A stretch of DNA of 64,000 nt from Lophium mytilinum. Lineage: Eukaryota > Ascomycota > Dothideomycetes > Mytilinidiales > Mytilinidiaceae. The stretch covers positions 853,793-917,792 of the forward strand of contig MU004194.1 in assembly GCA_010093605.1 (NCBI GenBank), in the 5' to 3' direction. This document shows, in pieces, positions 1-11,738 of this stretch (position 1 is the stretch's first letter; every line of letters begins with the position of its first letter). A program made the position numbers and the translations under genes. The notes under the pieces were generated by a model, which was not told the origin of the DNA, ran no database searches, and was given only the letters and a program-made list of their open reading frames with translations.

Positions 1-3000
1 CATGGAAATACGGATATAACGGCACAACTCGAGGAATCCCCCAGAACCCATTGACACAAGCTACTTTTGAGGGATGTGAGGCTCTTTGCGGTCGCGGCAC
101 TGACTTCTATCCGTGGGCAACAAGCTCAGCAACTATTACAACATGGATCTTGCCGGTGATCGGAATGATTTTACAGGCCCCTTTCGAAAGCAACGCCTTC
201 AGACGAACGATTCTGGCTTTGTTCCGATGGCTGGGATCTCCAATGAGTTCCCTTTCCTACATCCTTTGGAATATAAAGGTCTCTGGCAAATGCGCGCTGA
301 TGGGTGAGTGTTAAGAATTTGTAGCATTCTTGTGAAGTCTGAATACTAAGTCAAGCCAGTTGATATGTCAGTACCTTACGAGAATTCAGTTCCAAACGAG
401 GAAAGTGATTTTGCTCACATCCGGGATTCGTTCTATCTGCTTATGACGATGAATCAATACACTATGAACGACAGAGCATCATCCCGCAAGTCATCGGAGG
501 GTTTACTACGTATCGTGCTCTTCAGCAGAGATCTTCGCCTCCGAAACTCAAAACTGTCGCTGAAGCAAACACGCGAGAAGCTAGCAGAAGAACTAAGAGA
601 AGGTCGAAAAAGAGGAGTGGTACCAGTCTTCGTTTCCACCATGTGGTTTCTCTTTGCACTCGCAATCTCTATCCAAAGCGCCTTCGGGTTCCTAGGAGAG
701 AACACAACTGCACATGACCTAGCTCTCGGCTTCTTGCTCTCTTGGCTTCCCGTCCTAATTCTCGGCAGCATTGTCGACCGAAATCCAGTTGCCGCAGAAG
801 ACGTTCGAAGGAAACTGAATAAGCTTGTGGACCATGTTCGAGTGTCACTTCTGAACGATGAGATTAGGAACGAGTTCATTCGATCGTGTACGTAAGCCCC
901 CAACACAGATAAAAAGTTTCCCAGCAATATGTCAGCTTGAAAAACTACTTAGGCAGTATTCCGAGACAGCCACTGGTACACCACTGCTTAGGGTACCCCT
1001 AGAGGGTTTCGAAGACTCGAGGGCGGTGTCAAACTTCAAGCAGTGCAGATTAGACTGCCTCTTGACTGATTGCCTGCTCAGCAGTCTGGCTACCCTCAAC
1101 AGTGGTGTCTTGGAATTCCCTGAAGGAGTGTCTCACGCAGCATAACCTGTCATTCATATCGATTATCTCCCTCTGGCTCTGAAAGATTTGCTAACTTTAC
1201 TGCCACCTTAAGTCGAAGGCCAAGCCGAGTTCCCGAGGGTAGAAGCCTGGGTGAAGGAAGTGTATGATAACTGTGAATACATGACTAAATTTTTCACCGC
1301 TTTTGCCGGCCAAGGAAGACGTCCATGGCATTATGGAGCAGCGTAAGTCTTTACTAGAAGATCGCCATCCATGCATTCATATTGACCATGCTTCAGACAC
1401 CCCATTCTTTCGGATATCGAACCTTATGTGGCCTCCAAGGGGCGCAACTGGCTCGACAACGAAGTAGAGGCACGCACACATCTAGTTCTCGGACTTGAAA
1501 GCAGAGGCTTGATCTGGTTTGACTTCAGAGAGTTTTGGCAGATATTGGCTTCGGTCGCAATCGTAACATTGACCATTGCCGGAGCATTCGTCATATCGTT
1601 CTTTACCCCTACCGTGGGCTTGGGCTGCCGGAGCGGGGGATACCTCATCTTTACCTGCATAAGCTTTGGGCTCCTCGTCTGCGAGCTGCTCGTTTGGTGG
1701 GCCTCGTCTCCGCCACAACCTGAGGAGCCGCAGTTGAACCAGCTGCTAAGTCGAACACGTACACGCCTGGAAAGCAACGCATCATTCGTAAGAGCAGAAC
1801 AGACGTCGAGCAGGTTTTCGCACCGGACTTACCAGATGATACTGGCTACCCGCGATTTCATTGAATCTTGGATGGTGCGGATCGTTGTTGGCTTTATCAG
1901 CATCCTACCCTTACGCAATAAAGATGCCGACTGTCGATGGATTCGGGAAGTCATGGTAGGTCTCTTCACCACAATCCATAACTACAAGCTGAAGGAATGG
2001 ACTCGATACTTCTTCTTCATACCTGTTGAGTTCGTGAATACAACCTGGCTCTGCTACATTGTATTCGCACAGACCTCCGGCTCATATCATAACTGTCGCT
2101 GTTCGACGTCTATGTGGGGAGGTGGCGGTGGATACATCGATTTCAAGCAATCGATAATCACAACCACTCCATGGGTACACCTTTATTGGATCGGCGGAAC
2201 AGTCCTTGGGTGTACGACTATGGGTCTGTCTATGGTCTATATTGTCGTTGAGTGGTGCTTGCAGTCACACCTGAGCACCGAATCCTACCGCAAAGCCCAA
2301 CGTGGACTTCAGAGAACACGCCTGTACCGCAAATTAACATTGCCCCTTCGGATCGTCACACGCTACATTGGCGATACTAGCTTCACGGCCTTCTGTTGGC
2401 TATGCGCAAAGCTGAACCTCAAATATAAGCATGAGCGCTTTTTAATATGGACCTACGAAACGACATACTGGTACCGCCCTCCTTACTCTGGAGCTAGGAA
2501 CTCACCACGGCCTCCCGACGACTACCATTCGCCACCAGGCCCACGCCCATCAACAGACGCCAGCACCCCATTCCTAGGATCGCCGTTTACTCAAAGTAGC
2601 CCTCCTACTACTCAATCGCATAAAACTCAACCCTGTATGTATGGCAGCCCCGATCCAGGCATAGGACCGTCTAGCCCGCCTCCTCAGTACCGCCGCAAGA
2701 GCAGTGAAACCTCGGTTCAGCAACACTTACAGCCATTTCCAAGGTTCTCCACGGAAATGGAAACGCGTGAACGAGCGACCAGCGACTCGTCCCAAATTCC
2801 GCTCATTCAAACGCCGAAAGAGGCACAGGGCTCGTTTATCATCCCACGGAAGCCTTCTGGGGGGTTGAGCGTAGGCCTGGGTATATCAACGCCCGTATCT
2901 CAATCTCCAACAAGACCTAGTATGGACAGTGCCATCAGTGCGACCAGTCCGACCGATGCGCGAGGGAGGATGTCAGAGGCGTATCTGTCGCCGACAGGTC

Positions 3001-3197
3001 TTCAGCGGAGTCCATCATCAGAAGACTGTCTACAGCCTCCGCTGCATCGGCCAACTTATGCTCGTCAGACAACGGATGAGAACTCGCGTCGAGGGAGTAG
3101 TGAAGAGAGGGAACAGGTTCGCAAGGGAGTTACTTGGGCGACTGAGGAGAGAGGGACTAGGAGTTTCCCACCATCGCAAGGACCGCGTTATTCTTAA
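1..3197 (+). CDS. Large fungal multi-pass membrane protein, 5' end outside window
   Basis: The gene enters from the left edge in frame 3. Exons read as <1..303, 360..887, 1213..1342 and 1397..3197; the 360 junction rebuilds ALMVDM and the 1397 junction rebuilds WHYGAAHPILSDIEP, both in frame, giving at least 919 residues. The protein has hydrophobic segments (for example TTWILPVIGMILQAPF near the start, VVPVFVSTMWFLFALAISIQ, LGFLLSWLPVLILGSIVDRN, and several between 1530 and 2270), then a long Ser/Pro-rich hydrophilic tail from about 2480. From memory this resembles a conserved uncharacterised fungal family (motifs GRKRGVVPVF, AGQGR..WHYG, GR(D/N)WL). The 888..1212 intron is 325 nt, far longer than others here, so a missed exon is possible. 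Function unknown; an integral membrane role is inferred only from topology. Confidence 0.8.
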
Positions 3198-3706
3198 CCT
3201 GGAGGGCCTAATCCCGAGATTTCATCTCTTTTTCAACTGTCGCATTTTGGAGGAGGTCTGGCACTGCCCTAGATGTAATGGCAAAATTGGTCTCCTAATC
3301 TGGATTTCGGTAATGCATATTCTACTGCTTTACTCATCAATATTAATCTACGACAGCATCTTGAACTGCCATGCTAAGTAATACGTTTCCGTATTGTCAT
3401 TCGTACCGGAGCTTGAAGATGTGAACGTGGCTTCGCCAGCATCTCTTTGCGCTGAATTACTCATCACTCCCAGAGGATAAACATCTACGCTTCACATGTA
3501 AGAAATCACGATACGTTGATACCATCTCAGCTGCAGGTAGCAGCTTTCAAATGAACAACATGTACAGTTTTGTTTCGGTCGAAAACAACACGTTGCAAGA
3601 CGGCCGTGGGATCAGGCTGCAACTATTCGAGGCGGAGTATAAACTGGTTTCCATTCCGCGATCCTTCAAGCACCTAAAGCTGGCCTTCATTCCTCAACTA
3701 TTCCAA
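3198..3706. other. Intergenic, 0.5 kb
   Basis: Holds the 3' flank of the membrane-protein gene and the promoter of the SAR1-type gene. I see no convincing coding frame, RNA gene or repeat. Confidence 0.6.
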
Positions 3707-5344
3707 ATGTGGTTCCTAAATTGGTGTACGTGGTTTTGGATTACTCGTTGCGAGTCAGATACTTCCAGCCTCTCTATACTCCATCCATTCCGTGCAATAC
3801 AAAACCCCCATCCCATGCTCCTCTAGCCTCCTACACGGCTAGAGATGATCCTCTGAACGCTTCAAGTACCTAGCTTATTATTTTGTGGTTCTAGTCTGGG
3901 ATGCGCTCGCTAGTCTTGGGCTGTGGAACCGACACGCCGTACGTTCACATCATCTACTCCACGCCAGACAATGTTTCAACGCATCCACACTCTAATGTTA
4001 CCCCTTTGGGGTGTTTGACTTTTGGGGTGGAGTTGCAAGATGAATCTCATGCTGATGGAAGGTTTGTGCTTAGAAAATCTTGTTCCTGGGCCTTGATAAT
4101 GCCGGGAAGACGACTCTCTTCTATATGCTAAAGGTAAAGCTAACTATCACGACTTATTAAAGCCTAACAAGTCTCGTAGAGTCTATATCCAAGCTAACAC
4201 CCGGTAGACTGATCGCCTGTACGTGTCCTTTCAACCTAACAAAGCCCCACTACATCTGCACACCTTGAAGGAGACACATATTCGTCTCACCATTTCGAAC
4301 CCACTGCATCCTTTGGAATTGATAGGGTGTTTCATCGAATCCCATGCTAATCTACGACCCCTACGCCACAGCGCGGTCCACCAACCCACCTCCCAGCCCA
4401 GTAAGCCCATCCGCCGCATCTCCCCCAAGCGCTCACCAACCCATCCAGACAGCGAGGAACTCCGCATCGGAAACTGTGTCTTCAAAGCCTTCGACCTTGG
4501 AGGTACGCTCCCTTCCCCTCCTTCAAGTCCTTCTCCACATCACTCAAAATTACCACAGGCCACACCCAGGCGCGGCGGATCTGGAAATACGTAAGACGCC
4601 ACATCCTCTGGTCCCCAAAACAGGCTGTTCATACTGCTAATTCAAATTGAAATGCAGTACTTCCCCGAAGTCTCCGGTAAGCCACGCCCCCCGACCCTAT
4701 TCCTTCCTTTGCTTTGCTTCAGAAAATGCTGTATTTCGGTACGGGTCCAACCTTGGTACGGACAGGCATCGTCTTCCTCGTCGACGCCGTCGACCGCGCG
4801 CGCTTCGGGGAGAGCAGGGAGGCGCTCGAAAGCCGTACGTTCTCCTCTCCCATCCATGAAATCCATGAAATCCATGAAATGCATTTCCCACTGACTAGCC
4901 TAAGTCCTGACTGCGGAGGAGCTGTCACACATCCCGATTCTAGTCCTGGGGAATAAGATCGATGGTATGCTACTTTCGCCTTCCAGCGATACTTGGAGGA
5001 GGTAGCTTACACAGGGCAGTGCCGGGCGCGGTATCTGAGCCCCAGCTTGTGAGTTTTTGTATTCTATGATTAGCGGCGGGTGTTGATAGCGAACAGCGCG
5101 ATGAGCTCAAGCTGTCGTATACAACGGGCAAAGCGGGATTTCCGCTTGCTGGGTCGAGGCCGATTGAGATGTTCAGTAAGTGCCAGACGAAGACAAGGGG
5201 AGTGAGAAGCTATCATGTTGACTTGTGGTAGTGTGCAGTATCGTCCTCCGCCAGGGCTTCGGGGAAGGGATCAGGTGGCTGTAAGTTCATCTATCATGAT
5301 CGACTGTAGGCGTGCTCACCAATCTTAGATCGCAGTATGTGTGA
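3707..5344 (+). CDS. sar1: SAR1-type small GTPase (COPII coat), divergent and intron-dense
   Basis: Sar1 recruits Sec23/24 to ER exit sites. Fourteen exons join in frame to 189 residues, the usual Sar1 length: 3707-3725, 3895-3938, 4074-4133, 4208-4218, 4372-4400, 4449-4502, 4559-4590, 4658-4676, 4766-4834, 4905-4964, 5020-5048, 5097-5175, 5232-5280, 5329-5344. The start MWFLNWFWDALASLGLW is the Sar1 amphipathic N-terminus. Visible motifs are GLDNAGKT (27-34), DLGGH (70-74, catalytic His), NKID, and the C-terminus GEGIRWLSQYV. All splice sites are GT-AG. Exon 4 is only 11 nt. At residue 55, where Sar1 proteins carry the Mg-binding switch-I Thr (HPTSEEL), this model reads QPNSEEL; failing to splice that intron would give Asp and a 16-residue insertion. 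It may be a second, divergent copy rather than the housekeeping gene. Confidence 0.92.
4852..4878 (+). repeat. 9-bp tandem repeat inside a SAR1 intron
   Basis: Three perfect copies of ATCCATGAA lie end to end, followed by a partial copy, inside the intron 4835..4904 of the SAR1-type gene. Confidence 0.9.
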
Positions 5345-8300
5345 GTGGTAGCTTTTGGGATGCTAAAAGCTGTTGGGATTGTTTTGAGAAGAAGTAAGAA
5401 GGGGTGCATACTGCGGATCTGATCGAGAGTGAGGTGAGAGAATTCGCAAATGGCATAATCAGTTCAAATCCTACATAAAACTAGTTTATCACAGTTGAGA
5501 TTCGCTTGCCCCGCAGCCCTTTTCTCCACACTTTCCTATTTCGGCCTCTCCTGAAGCCTCCGACCTCAAAACCGTGGAAGCCAGAGCGTGCCGCAGTCGC
5601 GAACGAATTTAATTCATGCAAATTCAACAACACTCTTAATGGCTACTTTGATCCGGCAGATCGACTGAAGAAAGGTATGCGAAACTTTTTACCGTGGCGG
5701 ATTTGTCAATTTCGTGTTTGGTGGAGAGCTGTACTTGAAGTGGGGGAAAAGACGTGCTGGCAGCTGGAATAGAGATTCGGGCCGGATTGGGCAATCTTGC
5801 AGGCTGAGCATACGATCATAGCCAAGAAGAGTAACGTTCAAAGTCTTTCACTGTCCTGGATCCGCTAGATGCGGGTGTCTGTGGGCGAAGATTGTCACAG
5901 GGGACAAAAGAGGCATCTAAGTTGCGGAGCGACGGAGCGACGGAGGGCCGAGTCCACGCTATCTGGGCTCCTTCCGCAGCCTCCTCAAAGTTTGCGCTCT
6001 AAGCCCATGGAAAGCACTGCCTAGGACTTACGTGTTGTATCGCGCTGCTGGCAGCCATTCTGCGCTCCTATCTGGGACGCCAAGACATGCCCAGCGTGCA
6101 CTTGATACACGACCTGACGAGAGCGCAACGACACGCAAGCAAAACACGAATCCGTCGATCGGCAGATCCAGGAGAGAGACCACAGCGTGACAGGAAGGTG
6201 AGACAATGCACTGCCTCATCGTCGCCAAGAATCTAGTATAACACCGCGGTGGGGAAAGCGGACTCACAATCGCTGGTGTCCAAGAGATGTGTTGTTGATG
6301 CCCATTTTGCCAAGTCGATAACTCACATGCTGCAGATGCATCTCACAATTACGGCACTACCCGTGGCCGATTCGAACAATGCTCACGCAAGATTCGTCGT
6401 CAGATCAACGGAATGCCTTGGCGATATCTTGGCTCCGTTGCACCCGTGCTTCCTGAGCCCCTTGGCCTTAAGGGGGTCTCTTGGTCTGTAGCACAAGGAA
6501 ACGGTGTTGCAGACGCACGGCAGATTGCCAAACGTCTTGGCTCGACCACATGTCTTTCTTTCAACGTCTGCAGTTGGTTCCTGGTGGTTTGATGGCATCC
6601 GATGCGGCGAAAGACCGAGCGGAACCTGCAACGGTACCGGAGCGTGCCGTGTCGCCGTTATGTTGGTGAACAGTGGAAGGCAAGCGCCAAGATGGAGATG
6701 TCAGGAAAGGAGTTGAGGCGTGCTTTGTGATATGGTTTTCGGAGTCCGAAAGCATAATATATGCCAAGAACGAGGAATGAGATCTGGCGGCTTCAACAGG
6801 CTATTTACGGACACAGGTCCTGCCGATGAAGCCGTGTAACACTGATCAGCTCGATAAGATTGAAACGGTAATTGAATTGATAACTAGATATCTATACAAA
6901 CTAGATGGCGACCTCACTACACTACCTACCTTGTTCCCTAAGCATTTGCTGCGTAGACCCTGACTTGGCAGCCGGAAGAGCCGTCAGGACCGTTCCGTCT
7001 TCCGTAGTTGGGTCGGTTTATCTGGTACGCCACGCTCATCGACGTCACTATGGCAGGATACCAATAGGGTCAAGGGGGTCGGGCAGATCTCGGAGGTACC
7101 TACTGTAGCTACCACTTCACCGACAGATGGAACCTTGGAACAACACATGATGGCCTCGTGCGAGCAGGTGCCGAGTGCTTATTCCCGGCGTATTCTCTGT
7201 CACGACGTCTGCTCTATCACGACTTCTGCGTTAGGCCCCTGGTGCGGAATACGGCGCGCCGCGGAAGAACAACAAGACAATGGGAGGCGAATCAGGCCAT
7301 CCGCGCACGTCGAGAAAGAATGCGAGTGTGTAAGAGGCCCGGAATAAAGGGTCCTCCAAAAAACCAAACATTTGGCGGGGCAGTCGTGCGATGGAGAGAG
7401 TTCCCCGCACTTGCAAGGAGTGGCCCTCGATTTGCCGGTTGCGGCGCTTCAGAGATTGGGGCGCTGGGGTCGCTCAGCGCGCCGGGAGAGGTTGAAGCAG
7501 CCCCTGGCACTTGGGTGAAGCATGAATCGCGCACATGCGGAGGGACGGATAGGGACGAAACAACAGCCAGGGCAATGGTAGGATGGAAATGGCGGGCGGC
7601 AGCGATGGTGTCGAGGATGGCGCCTTCGTGTTGCTGTCAGATGACAGCGTCTGTAGAGGGGCCCAGACGGGCTCGCATCTGTCGTGAGCGATATAATGAG
7701 CGGTGTGAGGTGGAGGGGGAAGGGCGACGCGAAGCTCCACCTCTACAGCTCTGGCATTCTGAACATACAGAAGAGCAAACATTTGAGAGATGAGGGACTC
7801 GGGAGGTCAGCGATTGCTCGGCAGCTGGTGAGACACACATATGGCCCATCGCTGCCGCAAATCGCCATGGTCTTCATGCAATAGAGGCTTGAGTGCGGCG
7901 ACGCGCAGCTGGCGCGCATATATCAAAAAGCGCAGCGGTGGCAGGCGTGGTGTGGACCGGCGTCAACTTGCCCCATCTGGAGGCGGGCTGAAGTGGTTGG
8001 CCTCGCTTTGTTATCGTTGCAGCAGCGGCATGCAGACGGCCTGGCTTTCATTCGATGCGCTCGAGCTGGCGTTGCAGCGGTCGGAGGGAGACGGGCATCA
8101 CCACGGGCGCGTGCCTCGGGAGCTGCTTCATGCTCTGCCAGGGCCTGTACTGTACTGCAGCACAGTAGTGCCGCTCAGCACGTCTATCAAGGTTTCCAAA
8201 TCGTCTATCAGGGTCCTGACGGATTCCCAGGCGTCCGGGGCTGTGGACAAGCCCTAGCAAGAGTGACGTGAGGAGGTTGAAGCAGGATTGTGGGATTCCA

Positions 8301-9449
8301 GTTTGGTACCGGCAGTGCAGCCGGGTGCACAGTCAGCAGCAGCGGCGTACCGAATAGCCCAGAAAAGGACGGGCGGGTGCTGACCAAACGGGGGGCGAGC
8401 AATGCCCGAGTTTTGCTTGGAGAGCGAGTTCTGGTGAAAGGAATGTGTGCTGCGCATCAAAGAGCGATGGATGACAATAACAGCGTCAAGCTGTGGTCAG
8501 CTGGTGGTGCCGTCTAGAACAAACCTTGGTGCCCAGCAGTGCCCAGCGCCTCTGCCCTACTTATCGCCGTATTGCCTCTGTGCGCGGTCGATGCTCATCT
8601 GCGGTGTGCACATCCCGAAAATTACTGAGGCCACGCGCGCTGAAGGCTGCATTACTGGCTCGGCTTACCCGCCGGCGGACGTCTCCCAAAGCTTGCAGTG
8701 CCCAGCGAACCTCGTTTCGGTGACAATTATTACAAAGGGCCCACCCACCGCCGCCGAGCACGCACCGTCCATCGCCCACAGTCAGTGCCAAAATCTCTGT
8801 CTCCCACACCAACAACACACTCTGCTCTGAGCCCTCGCCGTCGTGCGTGTCGCGCGCAGCAAGATCGCCAGCCTCTCCCCCGTCCGTCCACTCGCGAGCC
8901 ATCTCTTGCGCGTCCCCGTCGAGGTGTGTCGTGCAGCCAAGGCCTTGCCACTCGTCCGTAGCGCATCACCATCATCCATAGCCGCAGTCCGCAAGGTACT
9001 TCCTTTCCACCCATTGCTCTGCACGCCAGGATCCCGACTGAACTCCACTGCAGCGCATCCTCGAATGCCGTTTCAGCAACGCTCCTAATCCTCCGCCATG
9101 TTCCTGACGATATTATAACACGTCGGTCCCTAGGGACACTCCTCCGCCCACACAACGACGCCGCATACTCACCCGTCCACCGCAATCCTACTCCCTCCTT
9201 CGACCTTCCAGTTCACTGCCACTCCCAGGACACGCGCAGCAACTGGTCACACTAGGAATCCTCTAACTCCTACTATTCTGCGGAGGCCACACCGCGTCTT
9301 CCTCACCCCTCCCGAAGCTATTCCACTTGACTACATCTCTACCACTCGTATTGCGCCTACCCTGTCACCGCACATTCACTTTGTAGAAGACTGCTAGAGT
9401 CCTCTCAAGATCTTCTACTTCCACCATTTCACGTAAAAGCGACCACGCA
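5345..9449. other. 4.1-kb interval without a supported gene
   Basis: Open frames here (for example 7158-7793 and 8730-9185) overlap on both strands, have no recognisable family motif and look like chance frames in GC-rich DNA. From about 8700 to 9449 the plus strand is rich in C and T with CCAC-type runs, which fits a long transcribed leader or promoter of the gene starting at 9450. No tRNA, rRNA or transposon ends were seen. Confidence 0.6.
5926..5945 (+). repeat. 8-bp tandem repeat
   Basis: GGAGCGAC occurs twice in tandem followed by GGAG, a short low-complexity repeat in the intergenic interval. Confidence 0.75.
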
Positions 9450-11738
9450 ATGGCACTCCACCAGGACCACCGTGGGCCACACGGCGTGCAAGAGAACCGC
9501 GCCCTCCAGAACCTGCCGACGACAATGGCCTCTACTTCTTCCGACGAGGAGATTCTAGCCGACGCCGACGAACCTCCCGACTTACAAAAGACCCCTCGTC
9601 CCTTTGCGTCGAGAATCCCTACGAGCACCTTCTCGAAAACGACACCTCCGCCTAACCAGCGCAAAGAGTCACTCTTAACAAGTGCCTTAACCTCCGCACA
9701 ATCACCCGTTACGGACGATGCCCCAGAAACCATTCTATCACGAGGATTGTCGTCCGCTTCGACGTGGAGTGACCGGAGCACTGCATCAACCGCAGAGCTC
9801 ACAAGCGACGGAGGTTGCACTAGTCCCGGAACAAGGACAAGCACGCCAAGTCCTCCACTCCCCTCGGGCTCTTTCCACAGGATGGGTCCAGTCTTCAAAC
9901 AGAAACCATTCGACCATCATGTCTCCATCGTTCGCCACGACGAAGAGCACATCGGGCCACTTCAGAAACCTACACCCGCCTTGACCGAGAACGTCGTGGA
10001 AGCAAATCTGGGTCGCAAACGCTGCATCACCTTTGCTTGTGGGCGGAAGGATTCTCCAAAGGCGCAACCGCCTCCAGCACCCGTGCAGGCAGCGCCAGAA
10101 GCTCCCAAGCGAGTATGCACCATCAAATTTGCATGCCCTTCCAAAGTTTTTACACAAGCTCCCACGAGCAGCCCGAAGCCTCGTGCTCGGCATGTGAGTC
10201 CGGCTCCGATGCCCCGTAGACTCAAGGAATCACCCAAGACATCGTCCCCAAAATCACACCGCGACTCTGACTCGACCGTCCGAAATGAATCACCCCGGAG
10301 TCTTCGCAAACCCTCTCTGGCCTCAAGGCAGCGTAAGCTAAGCCTCAACTCAGATCTTGCAAGGTCTGAGGCTTTCCGTTTTCACGAATTTGCCAGCTCC
10401 GAGGACGAGGCGGATGAATGGACTCAGGAGTCTACTTGCCATCGGACTCGTCTCACAGTGACTGACACCCTGAAAGTCGAAAACACTCTCCGACAACTTG
10501 GCGAGGAGATTGAAGAGGAAGTGATGGAGGACGAAGACGAGGAGGATCTTCAAGAAGACGAAGATGGAGATAACGATGATGATGATGAAGAGGAAGAGGC
10601 TAGCTACGACTCTGTATCTGACGACGGATTTCACTCAGATGATGAAAAGGGATACGGGTCAGGTGAAGAGAGCGATACTGGATCTGACTATCGTTGGTGG
10701 GCTCCTGGACAATCGACTGCAGCCACTTCGATGGACCATATTGAGCACATCCGGCCAGTGGGACACAGGACCGTTTCAGAGTCTTCGATCGGGTCACTTG
10801 ACAGCGCTTCGAGCTCTGGGAGAAAGGCTAAAGTATCCAAGCCACCAAAGCGGAGGAAATCATCCCACCCGCTCGCCATCCGAGCACCAAGTCCAGAACT
10901 GCCCGATAGCACCGACTTCGTTTGCGGAACCCTTGACGAGGACCGGCCCTTAGAGGATGCCTACATGTCGTGTCTTGAACGGCGCCGCGCAGCAAAGCAC
11001 AAAGCTTGCCCTCAGGATATCGATCCAACCTTCCCGCAATCCGATCCGGAGATGGAAGAGGAGGACGAAAACGAAGAGCTAGAAGAAGCCGAAGATGAGA
11101 GCGACCAGCATCTCATGGTGCACGGTCAGATGGACGCAGAGGAAGAGAACGAGCTTCGTGGCCGTCGCAAAGGACAGCCTAAGAGACGATCTCCGGCACA
11201 ATCACCAAAACGCCTCCGGTCACCGCCACCCATGAAACGATGCAGGTCCCCGCCTCCTCGTAAGCTCTTCGTTCACTCTCCCAAGCGTCTTCGGTCTCCT
11301 CCTGCGCCAATGCGCCTCCGGTCCCCTCCACCTACCCGGCGTACATCTCTCATCACATCACCAAACCGCATGGCGGTCCGATTCGCTGGACTCGCCGAAA
11401 GACCTCCTATTACCGAATCCTCTTCTCTCCCGCGAACGCCCGTCACTGCCAATCCTCCTGAGCTCTATGAAGATGACGAGGACAACACCAATGAGTTCCC
11501 TACTCGTGGTGCGATAGATATCAAGCTTGGCCTCGAGCGCAAGCGACTCCGACGTAGGGAAAAGCTGTATCAAAAGCTGCATCGCAAAACTATCAAGGAG
11601 AAGGAGAAACGCCCAGCGCCTGGAAGGGGTGCCGAGAGAATGCGCGAGATGGGCATGGGCCTTGCAGCAAAGGGACGCAAGAATAGCTTCCCTGCCCGGC
11701 CACAGGCTGATGGCGACGTACACATGTTATCAGTGTAG
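9450..11738 (+). CDS. Acidic, SP-repeat fungal protein of unknown function (DUF2457-like)
   Basis: Single-exon frame of 762 residues starting at ATG 9450. Order of parts: Ser/Thr-rich N-terminus; a pair of cysteine motifs, RKRCITFACGRK (190-200) and PKRVCTIKFACP (219-230); a basic Ser/Pro segment; a strongly acidic stretch at about 350-385 made of Glu/Asp; DDGFHSDDEKGYGSGEE followed by a WW pair; then about five RSPP-type repeats between 11184 and 11370, and a basic C-terminus. I think it belongs to the uncharacterised fungal family Pfam calls DUF2457, from the acidic block and the DDGFHSDDE motif, but this is recall and not a search. The SP repeats look like proline-directed kinase sites. 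Charge and bias suggest a nuclear protein (inference). No catalytic domain is visible. Confidence 0.85.
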   Translation: MALHQDHRGPHGVQENRALQNLPTTMASTSSDEEILADADEPPDLQKTPRPFASRIPTSTFSKTTPPPNQRKESLLTSALTSAQSPVTDDAPETILSRGLSSASTWSDRSTASTAELTSDGGCTSPGTRTSTPSPPLPSGSFHRMGPVFKQKPFDHHVSIVRHDEEHIGPLQKPTPALTENVVEANLGRKRCITFACGRKDSPKAQPPPAPVQAAPEAPKRVCTIKFACPSKVFTQAPTSSPKPRARHVSPAPMPRRLKESPKTSSPKSHRDSDSTVRNESPRSLRKPSLASRQRKLSLNSDLARSEAFRFHEFASSEDEADEWTQESTCHRTRLTVTDTLKVENTLRQLGEEIEEEVMEDEDEEDLQEDEDGDNDDDDEEEEASYDSVSDDGFHSDDEKGYGSGEESDTGSDYRWWAPGQSTAATSMDHIEHIRPVGHRTVSESSIGSLDSASSSGRKAKVSKPPKRRKSSHPLAIRAPSPELPDSTDFVCGTLDEDRPLEDAYMSCLERRRAAKHKACPQDIDPTFPQSDPEMEEEDENEELEEAEDESDQHLMVHGQMDAEEENELRGRRKGQPKRRSPAQSPKRLRSPPPMKRCRSPPPRKLFVHSPKRLRSPPAPMRLRSPPPTRRTSLITSPNRMAVRFAGLAERPPITESSSLPRTPVTANPPELYEDDEDNTNEFPTRGAIDIKLGLERKRLRRREKLYQKLHRKTIKEKEKRPAPGRGAERMREMGMGLAAKGRKNSFPARPQADGDVHMLSV

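Noticed and set aside
7158-7793. 211-codon open frame in the 4.1-kb interval
   Set aside because: No motif, overlapped by several frames on both strands, composition like non-coding GC-rich DNA.
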